Of a DNA stretch of 64,000 nucleotides, positions 1-31,645 are shown in pieces. The translations under genes were made by a program, and so were the position numbers. The stretch is from the NCBI GenBank assembly GCA_963971285.1, contig OZ020248.1, forward strand, positions 24,697,873 to 24,761,872, in the 5' to 3' direction. Origin of the DNA: Astropecten irregularis (taxonomy: Eukaryota; Echinodermata; Asteroidea; Paxillosida; Astropectinidae). Within the stretch, counting starts at the first letter, position 1. Every line of letters begins with the position of its first letter. The notes beneath the pieces are model-generated. The model did not search any database, had not been told where the DNA came from, and saw only the letters and a list, made by a program, of their open reading frames with translations.

Positions 1-59
1 GTAAGGTGCACAGTGGCTTATCAAACCAAAACGCCATCCCAACGCATTTACACCAAGGT

Positions 60-190
60 GAACAGGAGCAATATGTGACAAAGCGTCTTGCCCAAGGATG
101 CAAGCACCACTTACCCATGGCTGGATTCGAACTCAAGACCACAAGAGCTTGAGTTCGACACACAAGACTACTGGGCCACGGCACCCCATG
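60..190 (-). repeat. tRNA-derived SINE-like sequence
   Basis: Read on the minus strand, the stretch around 187 to 114 has a tRNA-like A box (GTGGCCCAGTAGTC) and a B box (GAGTTCGAATCC) at roughly tRNA spacing, but the sequence between them does not fold into a proper anticodon arm. This fits the head of a tRNA-derived SINE or a decayed tRNA rather than a working tRNA. The rest of the repeat would run off the left window edge. Confidence 0.4.
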
Positions 191-1100
191 CATGTAATAA
201 ACCAAAACGAACATCTCAGAAACTGAGACTTAACACCAGTTTCAAAACAAATGGATGTGATTTCACCAAATAGCATTAACTAAAAAATAATCATGTTTGA
301 ATCAGCACCAAAAACACACAATCATGTACCACTAACTACTAACTAACGTCATAAAAAATTGGGGGAACGAGCACATCATGAAAGCCAAGTGATAATAGTG
401 AATATTATCAAATTTTAATAAAAGTCTTCGAGTCGATTCGTGTTATCTTTCTGTGCCTTTTACAAACGCTTTTCAGTTAAAATATTTTTTTGTACAGATG
501 ATAAAATGCTGCACAAAATGGTTCTACAAATGCGTATGACGCACTCTATCTTTCCGTTGGCTATCACTAATAAAACATTATTTTATTTATTTTCTGCTCA
601 GCCATTGCGGTTTCCTGCTGGGAATGTATAATGACCATAACCATTTCCACATCCACTGGAGAGTTTCCAATTTCACATTTTTATATGTATTCAAGTAAAA
701 GACTGGATATTTATGCATGGTATTTATACAGGGAGCGACTGTATTTGGAGAAGAAACAAGAAGCTCTAGTTCGTTCCATCGTATCCATTCACGCACAGCT
801 ATTATGTATTAATATGTGCTCTCAATAAAGCACAGCAGTCGTGGAGTGTCTCAGTTCAATGAATCGAACAAGATAAACATAATATTCTCAGTTTAAGACG
901 GAAAACAAACTCAGCACGAGTGGCTGGCTGGCTGATGTGATGTTTTCCAACAAATTACATTTTTTATGAGGACTAAGGAGAGGATTGGTTAATGGGTACT
1001 ATACTGTTATTCAAGAAAGGGTAAAAAACATGACGCATGACAATGGCATATTCACGATACATCGAGCCAAATGTATCTGAATATAACGCAGTATCGGTCC
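191..1100. other. No gene seen
   Basis: AT-rich sequence with only short chance reading frames. I see no splice-framed coding exon, RNA gene or clear repeat in it. Confidence 0.5.
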
Positions 1101-1101
1101 T

Positions 1102-1229
1102 TGCTATCAATCGTAGGACTTATGATGTATTATATACTCTCCCTATGCGTAGGATAGGCCCCATACGATGGGTTATCCTTCGTAACTCGAGTTACGATCG
1201 ATCGTAGGGTCTCGTGAAATCGACCCCTG
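1102..1229 (+). repeat. Dispersed repeat, copy 1 (partner at 26480-26592)
   Basis: The stretch from ATCAATCGTAGGACTTATGA to the end GAAATCGACCCCT is repeated in the same orientation at 26480-26592, with a nearly identical core around the palindrome TAACTCGAGTTA and the word GATCGATCGTA. The first copy has an extra piece in the middle. This looks like a short non-autonomous mobile element. No coding potential. Confidence 0.65.
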
Positions 1230-1745
1230 GTGGCTTAAAATTTATTCCCATTGGTATTATTAAATATTAACAATCAGGAACTTACGATGAGATAATGCCT
1301 ATAGCCTAGAATAATTTAGTTTACATGTCAGTTTCTCGTACTTTATATGGAATGGCGTTATGGCGGCCTCCTTGGCTTACGATTCAAATTTAAAACGGGC
1401 CATCGGAAGGCAAAATTTGGACCTATTCGGCACCAGTTAGATGCAAAAATCCTGTGAAGCAAGCCATCTCTCTCTTATTTGAGAAATACTTAGGGGTTCA
1501 GGCTACGAGATGCACTATTTTACATGGTCACTATGACTGTTACAAGGCTGTATTGGTCTATCCATTGGCAGTGCGGAGGAAGGGGAGGGTTTGTACAGGA
1601 AGAGATAGAACGCATGGTGGCGCTGTTCATTACAAATCCAACAGATCGTTATTCATGAATTACAAACTCCCAAACTTCCATACTCAGCTAACAATGTATA
1701 GGCTTAATTAATAACACAAGTCTATGGGCGTTTTTACGAAACGAA

Positions 1746-1938
1746 GGCTCAGGCTCCGTTTCAGGCTCCGGCTCCATTTCCATTCTAAAACAACGGGTAC
1801 CCAAATAGAGGCTTTTGGCTGCAGTTTTGAAGTAGATTCCCTAGTTTGAAAGGAAAACAGAGCTTCAGCTTCAATGAAAAACCTCAAACTATATTTTCAG
1901 CATATGGATATCAGAGCTGGAGCCTGAGCCCGAGCCCT
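1746..1938 (-). repeat. Short element with hexamer ends, inverted copy of 8857-9443
   Basis: The core of about 150 bp is the reverse complement of the middle of the 8857-9443 element; both share the CTTCAGCTTCAATGAAAAAC region and the TTTTCAGCATAT region in complementary form. Both copies are bounded by GGCTCA/GGCTCC-type hexamers, only a few units here but expanded to hundreds of bases in the other copy. It is probably a miniature element whose ends are short hexamer repeats. Confidence 0.6.
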
Positions 1939-1949
1939 ATGGTTCGCCT

Positions 1950-3179
1950 AGCCTGTTACGCACTAAAAAATAAATTGTCAGTTTAGTGGTATTTCACACA
2001 CAAAAACACCCGGTGGGAACAAAATCAAGGACGAAAACTGACAAGGATATAGGGTCGCTTGCTGTGAATTAAGCCCGAAGTTTAGCAAATTAAACGTGCC
2101 CTTAGCAGGCTCGCTAGTCCCTTTAAACAACAGTCCAAATCTGGCACCGAGCATCAGATGTTTTCGTCGTTTCACGGGCACTCATGCGTGACGCGTGGGA
2201 GCTTCGCCATTAATCATCTTAAGTTATTGATGACTGTGTTGTTGGGTAATTGTTTTTCAATGTGTAACTTCGCGCTCAAAGGACATTCGACCCTTCAGAG
2301 AATAATTTTCATTAAAAGCAATATTATGGAGATCATATCTAGAAATGATTTAGAAGGCGGTGATAGAGTATAATACTCTCTGGCACCTGCATGCCATTTT
2401 TTGCGGCTGTATATTGTTCTGCTTTCGCCTGATTTATGTTGCTTCATCAACAGTACCATCCTCCCATGACCTCCTAATGCAGTACTTTCTTTAATCGTTT
2501 AATCGCGCACTATTGTGAATCGCCCGTTTTCAATAGCGACGGAGGCATTATACGGGGCGATCAAAGCTAGCAGGTCACGGTGGGCCAGATGTGACTGACT
2601 GCCCAATTAATGTGTCCTCCCCCACCTTTCCTTCTCTTTTTGAGTCTCTCTCCCTCTCTAAATATTTTTGGGGGTGGGGAGGGCTGAAAGAAAAGGGGCG
2701 TACGCCCTCCACGCCCCTGGATCCGCCCCCAATTGATATCGTATCCATTCCTTGTTTTTCGTTTTGATTAACCCAATCTATAGTTCTGTAATGTCTTTAA
2801 TGAAGAGCAGTCTTTGTAGATGACTCGAGTAGGATCTAAACGTTAGACATTCACTACATGAAATGAAATTTGAACAAATTTCATATCCTTCGTTCCTCTC
2901 CAATTTTCATTTAATGCACTGATGTTAAAAACTCGTTAGAGCTAGGAATCAAGTCCAATAAGCCTATACCTTTTACTTTACAATCATGATTGGGCCTACC
3001 TTATATCTGCCCTGCCGTGATGTTAGATCCTTTGCAGTCTCAAAACTCTCTGAGGTTGCTGCGTACTTTTGAGGGCTTCTGAAAATAATTGAGAAAGACA
3101 GAATTAAGTTACTCGAATGCAGAAAACCTAAGAACCATAAGCTCGAAGAAATAAAGATCTTATACATGTTGATGACTGC
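1950..3179. other. No gene seen
   Basis: Only short chance frames. Around 2690-2730 lies a GC-rich palindromic patch (GGGGCGTACGCCC followed by CACGCCCCTGGATCCGCCCCC) that resembles the edge of an old mobile element, but I could not find its partner in the window. Confidence 0.4.
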
Positions 3180-3528
3180 TTAAACGTAACATCATACTTT
3201 GGATATTGTCAAAGAAATACAGATTCGTGGGCAAAAAATGTCAAGGAAGATACAGTAACAGTCATCTGTGAAAATGTCTTTTTGAGGAAACAATGAAAAC
3301 CGGCCAGAGTATTTCTGAAGTCTTTTCTCGTTTATTTTTGATCTTTAAAAGGTCAAAAATAATTGTGGTCACTGGTTTGACTCTTTTCTGGATAAACACA
3401 GCATTTCAGACAACACATTGTAACGGTATATGTTTCTACCATGCATCTTTATACCCTGTATTAAGTTATATGTAAATCTGTGTTGATTTCTGTTTCGGTA
3501 TGCTACCAAAGTGTGATACTACCTTTAA
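3180..3528 (-). mobile_element. TTAA-type MITE, family A, full-length copy
   Basis: This is a full-length member of a family of about 350 bp, with TTAA at both borders (3180-3183 and 3525-3528) and terminal inverted repeats related to AGGTAGTATCATACTTTGG. It runs opposite to the copies at 10384 and 51746 and shares internal words with them, such as GATACAGTAACAGTCATCTG. The TTAAAGG ends are those of Kolobok/T2-type elements, so it is probably moved in trans by a Kolobok transposase. No protein is encoded. Confidence 0.75.
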
Positions 3529-5864
3529 TGCATGATTGTATAATGTATATACACATTAAAAGCATTGTATTTGATGACACTCATGGCATTTCCATGAACT
3601 TCAACACAAGGAGGCCGGCAGCGAGCTAAAAGGCATATTGCGAATGAAAATTTGATGAAAAAAAAATTAATAGGATTTTGTTATGAATGCTCACTAAATA
3701 ACAACACAAATCGACAATTACACGATGTCGATCTCTCCAATGAAAGATCGTGTGTATTTTTTCTGCTGGAAAAAAAAAAACGCTCAGTGACTCAAGAACA
3801 TTTTTATAATGGGTATATGCCTCAAACGAACGTCCTTCGCCTTCGGGATTTTAAGTGCTTCCTCAGTAATGTCAATGATAGCTCGAGCAATGCACTTGTA
3901 TGATAATTGAACGATGAGGATGCTAAAATGAGACAATATGCTTTAGTAGTATACAATATTCCTTCAACTTATTCAGCCTAGAGTGCATGCACACAGAACG
4001 TGCAAACATCCACTGCATGCCATAACGATAACGATAATGGACAAAAGGTACATTCGCTAAAATTATGGTTAGGCTTTTGTCAAATGTCAAAACTCTGCAT
4101 TTTAATCCAATCATAATATACTCCCTCCGCACACTTGTACTCATCCATGCACGTTTCGCATAGGCGTACTGTCCGAGAGCAAGGTCTAGTCTTTTCTATT
4201 GTCCCTGTACTTTAGTACCCAATAGACAAAGCACACGTTTTCCGTCCGATGACCACTTAGGACAAAAAGAAGTCCGTTCGAAGACAACAAATTGATAAAT
4301 ATGATTGTAATTCCTTTGATTCTCGATCCTAAAGCAGAACAAGTACACACACCCAGGTGTGAAAACGCCTGGCAATCGTGGACTCCCTATTTTGTTTTTG
4401 ACTTTTTTGACACCAGCTCCATTGGATTTGTACATGATATGCAGTTTTCAAATCGTTGACCTTTTGCACTCGTGGGCAATTTAATTGTCCTTTTTGTCAT
4501 AAATTTGAATACCTGTATACAAACTCACACACACACCCTTCCACAGGCAGATAAATATATAGGGAAAACTGATTTTAAATGATTTGATTAAGAACTTGTG
4601 ACGTCACCTACAGAACTAGTATAGGCTCGCGTCAAAGTATATACTGCGTGGCGTCTGTATGTGACGTAAGCAAGGTATTTCGTCGCGAAAAGTGGGGTGC
4701 TAAATTATGAGTCTAAAATACCAAACTTTTCTAAATACAATATTACTTAGCACATAGGCCTACAATGATAGACAGGTTGCGTTTTATAACAATACGAATT
4801 TAAATGAGTTTTGATTGCAATAAACGTTTAATACTTTCCAAACAAGACACATGCAGTATTTACATTCACGTGAAATAAATATTCAGAAACTGTGTTGGTT
4901 ATGATGTAACATCTACTTTATTTCTTTGATATCTCTGTGGCTTACAGACGTTTTCCATTCCTATACTGCTATACAAAATTCCATGTATATTCCCTTCTCT
5001 CTTCAAACTTCCATATACATGCTTCCTTCACTTCCCACTTTTTCCTTCTATTTTGTGAGAGGAGAGCTTATCTTTACATACCTATCCATGAACTTCTCGA
5101 AACCTGGGTCCGAGCTCCGGTTATATTGTGTAATTTACATTACAATGTTACATTTTAAAGCAACAGGTATCGAAATATGGGCTACTGTTGAATGATTCAG
5201 CGCTGTGACCAAAACACAACATCTGGTACAAAACCTACATTTTCAGCTTTGAAATGAAGAGGACACAATGGCTGGAACTGAACCTAGGACCCAGGGTTCG
5301 AAAGGGCCCCAAAACTTTAATCGTCGGGTCTTCTTATCATCTTTTTGTTTTAAATATAAATTAATTTATCACTACAAGTTCGTTAGCATAAAGCAGCAGC
5401 CTCTATATTCTAAAAAGCGAGTCATTTAAATTGTTAACGTTGTCATTAATTAAGGAATTAAAACATATTATCATATTACAATAACTTCATTAAATTCTCA
5501 AATTATCCAGGCAGAATTTAATTTAATTTAATTGACTAAAGTATTTAAGTTTCAGTTTAAATGTTTATACATTAACATCTTTAAAACTGTATCGCAGCGG
5601 GTAAAAGGCAGTGAATAAAATCAAAATTGGATTTGCTTGGTAAAAATCATGGATTTGACAATGTACGTTTTTGTTTTAATTTCCATGGTACAAAATTAAA
5701 TCTTTTTTTTGTATTTTCGGGGCAAACAACGAAAGAGCCAATAAACATTTTAAGATTAGCTTAATCAAAGTCTACCATTGAGTTAAAGTAGTCGTTTGTA
5801 TAAATGAAAAATATAATTATGATATCATAAATCTGTCAAATAGTGCGATTGCAAAATAGTGCGA
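3529..5864. other. No gene; one dispersed repeat inside
   Basis: No coding exon could be framed. The only structure I can support is the repeat at 4590-4700, listed separately. Confidence 0.45.
4590..4700 (-). repeat. Repeat copy shared with 43605-43715
   Basis: This segment, with TTGTGACGTCACCTACAGAA and GTGACGTAAGCAAGG, is the reverse complement of the middle of the TTAA-type element at 43490-43903. It carries two TGACGTCA/TGACGTAA motifs facing each other, so it is itself an imperfect inverted repeat. It is probably a partial or diverged copy of that element. Confidence 0.6.
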
Positions 5865-5961
5865 CACCAAGAGTTTGCAACGCGTTGGCCAATCACAATT
5901 AATTTTGTATAGACCCAATTCCGCGCATTATGATTGGCCAACGCGTTGTAAACTCTTGGTG
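5865..5961. repeat. Hairpin-forming inverted repeat
   Basis: The left arm CACCAAGAGTTTGCAACGCG, continuing into TTGGCCAATCA, is matched by the reverse-complement right arm ending in GTAAACTCTTGGTG. The arms are about 31 bp with about 35 bp between them. It looks like a short foldback MITE. Confidence 0.7.
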
Positions 5962-6683
5962 GCTCACTACTTGAAATCGCCTGTATCGTTTTTTTTTTAT
6001 GATGTGCTTTTGAAAGGCACTGGAACGGTAATTCACTTCGGTGATGAAATCTGAGCAAAATCCGTGTGGTTCAGCACATTACATGTATTTGCTTATAGTT
6101 TGAACCCCCCAGTATAATGTTTGTCACAATCAAAAGGAACCTGTAGTACAGCCCCGATGTTAGGGATGGTTTCACTTTGAGCTTTGAAAAATTAGATTTG
6201 TTGCAATAGTTGAAATGTTGTAATTCAAAACTTTGTACAATAATAAAATATACACAAAAATATTTATACACAAAATAACAATAAACCTTGAGGGTCTTAA
6301 ATACTCTACATAAATATTCTTATTTCGTCTGTGACCGCATACAAATAGCAAAATGTTTGATACTACAGAATATGCGAGAATTCTAGATCGAAAATATAGG
6401 TTAAAGTTGCTTTAGCTCTTACATTAATAATATAAATATTCAATAAGATAATACAATTAATATACACGTGACAATATATATTTATATACAAATATTTCAA
6501 ATGCGGTAGTTTTTCTTAATACAATTCACGACACCTTGAATATGAATATAATTTCTCTTGCTTCTACATTTCGAAGTGCACTTGTGAAGAAACACACGAT
6601 TATCCCCAATAATAATAACACAACATTAATATCAAATTTATTCTTCAACAACATGTAATAAAATGTAATCTCAGCGACTGCAC
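5962..6683. other. No gene seen
   Basis: AT-rich sequence without supported coding exons or clear repeats. Confidence 0.45.
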
Positions 6684-7625
6684 AACCAAAACCAAAACCA
6701 AATTCAAAACCAAAACCAAAACCAAATCCAAAACCCAAAGCCAAAACCAAATCCAAATCCAAAACCAAAACCAAATCCAAAACTAAAACCAAAACCAAAT
6801 TCAAAACCAAAACCAAAACCAAATCCAAAACCAAAACCAAAACCAAATCCAAATCCAAAACCAAAACCAAAACCAAAACCAAAACCAAAACCAAAACTAA
6901 AACCAAACCAAAACCAAAACCAAAACCAAAACCAAAACCAAAACCAAAACCAAAACCAAAACCAAAACCAAAACCAAAACCAAAACCAAACCCAAAACCA
7001 AAGCCTAAGCCAAAACCAAAACAAGAACCAAAACCAAAACCAAAACCATAGCCAAAGCCAAAACCAAAACAAGAACCAAAACCAAAACCAAAACCAAAAC
7101 CAAAACCAGAACCAAAACCAGAACCAAAACCAAAAATTAAAACCAGAAGCAGAAGCAGAAGCAGAACCAAAACCGGTAACCAAAACCATAACCAAAACCT
7201 AACCAAAACCATAACCAAAACCTAACCAAAACCATAACCAAAACCATAACCAAAACCTAACCAAAACCAAAACCAAAACCAAAGCCAAAGCCAAAACCAA
7301 AACAAGAACCAAAACCAAAACCAAAACCAAAACCAAAGCCAAAGCCAAAACCAAAACAAGAACCAAAACCAAAACCAAAACCAGAACCAAAACCAGAACA
7401 AGAACCAAAAATTAAAACCAGAAGCAGAAGCAGAAGCAGAACCAAAACCGGTAACCAAAACCATAACCAAAACCTAACCAAAACCATAACCAAAACCTAA
7501 CCAAAACCATAACCAAAACCAAAACCAAAACCATAACCAAAACCATACCAAAACCATAACCAAAACCTAACCAAAATCATAACCAAAACCAAAACCAAAA
7601 CCATAACCAAATCCTAACCAAAACC
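6684..7625. repeat. (CCAAAA)n satellite-like array with higher-order units
   Basis: About 940 bp of degenerate CCAAAA hexamers (TTTTGG on the other strand). A composite block with AGAAGCAGAAGCAGAAGCAG followed by an ACCGGTAACC motif occurs twice, near 7145-7190 and 7421-7460, showing that a unit of about 275 bp was duplicated inside the array. The period is a multiple of three, so the minus strand has long open frames coding for Phe/Gly or Val/Leu repeats; these are artefacts, not genes. Confidence 0.9.
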
Positions 7626-7999
7626 AATTTTTCAAAAAAATCCGCAGGTAATCTTTCTTAAACATCATTACCATCAATAAGGGCAAAACTTCCTACCATT
7701 CATAATTAATAAAAGAACATTGGGAACCAAAACAAATTCCCGCAAGTGAGTTTTCAACGTGTACTGAGGGCCAGAATTACTTTACTACCAGTGCCAAACA
7801 AAAACAAATCCTACCAAAATAAACACCCATACTGAACCATAAAAATATCCTTCTTCATTTCTAAGTGCATCAATCTAAATAAAGAAAAAAAATTATAGTT
7901 GATAAGTTGTGAATGTTTAAAACTTCTCTTTCTGTAAATATTACGGCCTCATACTGCCGAGTCAAAAATCATATGATATCTTTTTTATTCCTTTCGCCA

Positions 8000-27370
<19,371 letters not shown>

Positions 27371-27523
27371 ATCTGTCTCTGTATAGCTTGCTGGAGTCTC
27401 CTGAAAGACAAACAAAATAATTCATGAGAAATCCATCCAGCGAACCAAATGAAACAACACAACCAGATGTAAGGTTAATGAATCGATACAAACTACATGT
27501 ATACGACCTATACAAATTCGCAA

Positions 27524-27770
27524 TTAAAGGTACCATTACCACACTTTTGGTAAGAAACCAAACAGAAATGTTCACAGATTTACGAATAACTTAGGCCTAC
27601 GGGGTATAAAGATGGACCTGGTACAAACATAACGTTAACATCTCCAGCCTGAAATGTAATTTATTCAGAAATAAAAAAAAAACCAAAACAGTTCTAGTCT
27701 CCGAGATCACGACCTCACAATTTCACGTACTACAATTGCAAAGGTTTTTTGCTGTTTTCTACTGTTTCCA
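27524..27770 (+). mobile_element. TTAA-type MITE, family A, 5' part only
   Basis: It starts with TTAA then AGGTACCATTACC and shares CCAAACAGAAATGTTCACAG and TGAAATGTAATTTATTCAGA with the family. The right half has diverged or been lost. It lies just upstream of the coding start of the Ly6-type gene. Confidence 0.6.
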
Positions 27771-28407
27771 ATCATCAATTGAACTGAAAATTTCACAGGT
27801 TTGTTTTTATTTCATGACAAATCAATTTATGACATGCGGCAGCTGTTCCATCAACGTTCATCGTGTATGATACTTTTTAAAAACAAAAATGGCATAAATT
27901 CAGCAAAACGTAAAGTTTAAAATACATGTAAGAGCACATATTTTGTATATGAGACCGTCATAATGATCAAAAACAGCAAAAAACAGACTGTAAAAGGGTA
28001 ACAAACAAATAAAATTTATAAAATAAAGTAAACAATCAACAAACAGACAAGCTTTTTAAAACATGGAGACTTTCTGAGAGGTGAAAATAATTCTGAAAAT
28101 CGAACTTTCAATGAAAAAGATCTGTGTGATTGTGCAAAATGTGGACTGAAATTGAGAGCGTTTAATTACTGTTCTTTCTATATCAACCCACTGTACGACC
28201 AGTATGTCATCTGTCTGCATTATCAAGGTTAATTTGGCGTTGATGTATTTTTTCAAAACCTTATAAAAACACGATCAGCAAGCATGCCTATATGCATGCC
28301 TGCTACTTAACTTACTATTACTGATATTACTACTAGTTCTAACTCGTATATATGCTTATATTGTAAACATAATTCTATTTGCATAACGAAGGCAATTTTT
28401 TACTATT

Positions 28408-28735
28408 AGGCCGAAAAAAAAAATTGTTGTGTTGCCCTCAGTGACCGACCGTAAAATGCCAAAACCTTGGGTCGGGATTTTTTTTTTCTTTCTTTTTTTC
28501 TCTGAGTCCTTAAGTATAAAAACTCAAAAATTTTGACAGAAAATGTAAGATTTAGCAGTAAAAAAGCGTGTCTCCTCAAAACGACCCAAGACCGTTGATT
28601 TATAAGCCCTGGTGACCATACATCCTGTATTTATTTTTAAATGTTTGAAAGTCGGCCAAAAAAAACAACACAATCGACCCAAAAATGTTAATTTTTCCAC
28701 TTGAGGGCAACACAACAATTTCTTTTTTCCGGCCT
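28408..28735 (-). mobile_element. MITE family B, copy 1
   Basis: Ends are GGCCGAAAAAAAAAATTGTT then GTGTTGCCCTCA, with the inverted copy TTGAGGGCAACACAACAATT at the other side and TTA on both flanks. Inside is the shared word GAGACACGCTTTTTTACTGC (here in complement). Related copies at 30352 and 56643 run the other way. No coding capacity. Confidence 0.85.
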
Positions 28736-30351
28736 TAAACTGAACTACACTGCAAGAAATCTGCTTCATTCTGAATCCCAGAAACGATTAATGTTATACT
28801 TATTCATTCAGTTTGTCTTATAATCAAAATAGTGCTTTTGCTTCTCGTGGTTTCAACAAAAACGGTCTTCAGCTCTTCAACAATCTACACGAACATCCTT
28901 TATTTTGTTCACCGTGTCTTTGGTTAATATTGAGACTATTATTGTTTATACATGCTTGTTTTCCTAAGAATATGGACCTTAATATGCCTTGTCCATATAT
29001 GCCTTATACATCAATGCCCAAAATAACAAGGTTTTGCTGTTACATATATGTCATTGTAATATTCCGGTAAAAAACTGCAAACGCAATGCTTTGGCTCCTG
29101 ATTCTACACGCATTCGGTTGGGCTCGGTTAAAATGATCAAATTTTCATGAATGTGTCCTTGTTCACTTCTACCGACTGGATACTACTAAATAAAAACGCA
29201 TTCTCGTCTCTCACGCACTTGAAAAATACATGCGAAGTTTGGCGCGCTATACATAATCGACTATATTCCCAGGTTTGCATTCGTTGCTAAGATACCAATC
29301 AACATGGCTAATAATTATTACACAATAATGAAGTAAGTTGGAAATGTATAAATACGACGCCGAGGCCACTTGTTTCGATTGGCAAAATAATTAATTCAAT
29401 GCAAATTCTGGAAAGTATTATCGAATATAATGATCAATTACTCAAGGTTGGAAATCAATTGTAGGTTGTATAATGGTCTATTTTGTTTGTTTATAACTAC
29501 TATGTAAACGTGTAAGAGTGTTTGCACAAGATGCATGATTTAAATGCAACCTTCAATTATTTTTGCAAGCTTATCCGTTTGCCTGTAAGTAATGTTTGTA
29601 TCAGTTCGGTGAATTCTGTCCGTACATGTCCCTAAATATCGTGTGCCAACCCTTTTTTATGACATTCAGCAGACATTGTATAGCCGTTGGCCGTTCACTG
29701 AATTAGAATAATAATTTCTAAAAAATAATAATAATGGAAACCGAGGATGGGTTTACTTAGGGAGACATTCCCATGGGGTTGTGTATACCTATTTCTAAAC
29801 ATCCTCGCATACAACCAATGACCTTGAAATTGACATAATTATGTTCATAATGAGAGCGTTCCATGATGTCTGTTATTACAATAATGGACGATACAATTGT
29901 GTCTTCAAAGGGTAGCTAACTATTACCTTAATGAGACACAAAATGTCTCGGTAATTCCCGATATCTCCTAAATGTTCATTTTCAGACGCTAAAATTTCTC
30001 CCAGTGGCTATTTGTAAAAATAGCAATTATTAGAAAGACAATAACTAAACAGTCGGATTAAAGCCTAACAATTACTGAGCAAGAAAAAAGAATATTCCTG
30101 TAAAATCAAATTTGATTATGGGCTCACAAAGGATCGTAATTACGAGTCCGTATCGATTACAATATTTAAATGGCTACGACCTTTACCGAGCGGCTGCGAC
30201 TCTGCCCCATAGACTCGTGTGTAATGTCAAGCCGAAGTCAGACATAATGGACAGACATAATTTCTGTAATAATTATGTCAAGTTGATTCAGAAACACGTA
30301 CTGTGAGCAAAGTATACATGTATCAACATGTCGAGAAGGAGGTGCAAGCGT

Positions 30352-30655
30352 AAGGCCAAAAAAAAATATTGTGTTGCCCTCAAGTGAAAAAATTAAACTT
30401 TTGGGTCGGTCGGTCGATTTTTTTCCCCGACTTTCAAACATTTAAGAATTAATACAGGATTTATGGTCACCAAGGCTTATAAATCAACGGTCCTGGGTCG
30501 TTTTGAGGAGACACGCTTTTTTACTGCTAAATCTTACATTTTCTGTCAAAAATGGTGAGTTTTTATACTGTAGGACTCGGAGGAAAAAAAAATAAATCCC
30601 GACCCAAAGTTTTGGCATTTTACGGTCGGATGCTGAGGGTAACACAACAATTTTA
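30352..30655 (+). mobile_element. MITE family B, copy 2
   Basis: It has the same inverted ends (ATTGTGTTGCCCTCAAGTGA and GAGGGTAACACAACAATTTT) and the shared interior with GGTCGTTTTGAGGAGACACG. The right terminal bases have diverged. Confidence 0.8.
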
Positions 30656-31023
30656 TTTTATCGTCTCTATACACTCTTGATTACGACAGTCTGGAAAATT
30701 AACAGCAACTGGATCATGCACCATGGTAGGCCTTCCAAATGTGAACGTTCCAACCTCCATGTAACATAACACTACAACATGGATCTCAATGTCGACCAAA
30801 AGTATTCACCGCAGGGCTAGGTTGACCACACGACCCAATTTAGTGAGCGTATGTGAATCGAGACTTCCCAGTAACAAACCACAAGTCTGCAGCACATCAG
30901 GCAAAAGAAAATCAAATAAGCCTGAAATTATATGCATCGCCGTTGAAATTGTAACTCGATGCCCTCCACAGAGAATTCCGAAACGTGAATGCTATAAGAG
31001 TTATAATAATGCATCATAATGCA

Positions 31024-31190
31024 ACGAAAAGACTTGAGAAATACTGTGGCTGTTTTTCACTGTTTTCTCAAAAAGTGGGCAACGTATGGGAGTGAAATTT
31101 TCATAGACGACTGTTACTGTATCTGTCTTTGTATTTTTGCCCATGAATCTATATTTCTTTGATAAAAACCAAAGTGTGATATTGCCTTAA
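31024..31190 (+). mobile_element. TTAA-type MITE, family A, 3' half abutting the large transposon
   Basis: From AAAGACTTGAGAAATACTGT to CCAAAGTGTGATATTGCC this matches the right half of family A. Its closing TTAA (31187-31190) is at the same time the left target site of the Kolobok-type element. The left half is missing. Confidence 0.7.
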
Positions 31191-31645
31191 AGGGCAATTC
31201 CAGGCCAGAAATAACTAAACACATTTCAAATGAACACATCCTAACATATAGAATACACTGTATAATTATTTTCCTTACGTGTGGTAAATGGCAAAGGAGA
31301 CGATTTCATTGTAACTTTCCGCTATGCGTAAAGACAAAAGGGCGCAGCCATATTGTTTGAAAACCCCGCCACATCCGGGAAATTATGACGTAGCTTCTGC
31401 ACCTCGCAGTCCGGTGTTCTAGAACGATCGGGAAGACCACACGGTCATGTGTGCGTGCGTGTGTGTAGTGATGGTCACGCACCTAGACTCGTGTGAGGAA
31501 TGGTTCACTATGCACGATCTCGGCACCCGTCTATTCTGTCAAGTTGTGATTTACTATTTACACAAGCATACGCGACGATATTTGGCGATCTTTTGTGACC
31601 GATTTCCCTCATAGTTTTGGACAACATTCCTCTGTATGTTAAAGT

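Larger units (their letters stand above)
27771..31023. other. No gene; two family-B elements inside
   Basis: AT-rich sequence with no coding exon that I could frame. It holds two copies of a short element (28408-28735 and 30352-30655), listed separately. Confidence 0.5.

Noticed and set aside
6526..7493. Long Phe/Gly and Val/Leu repeat frames on the minus strand
   Set aside because: They are translations of the (CCAAAA)n array; no codon bias, start context or splice pattern supports a gene.
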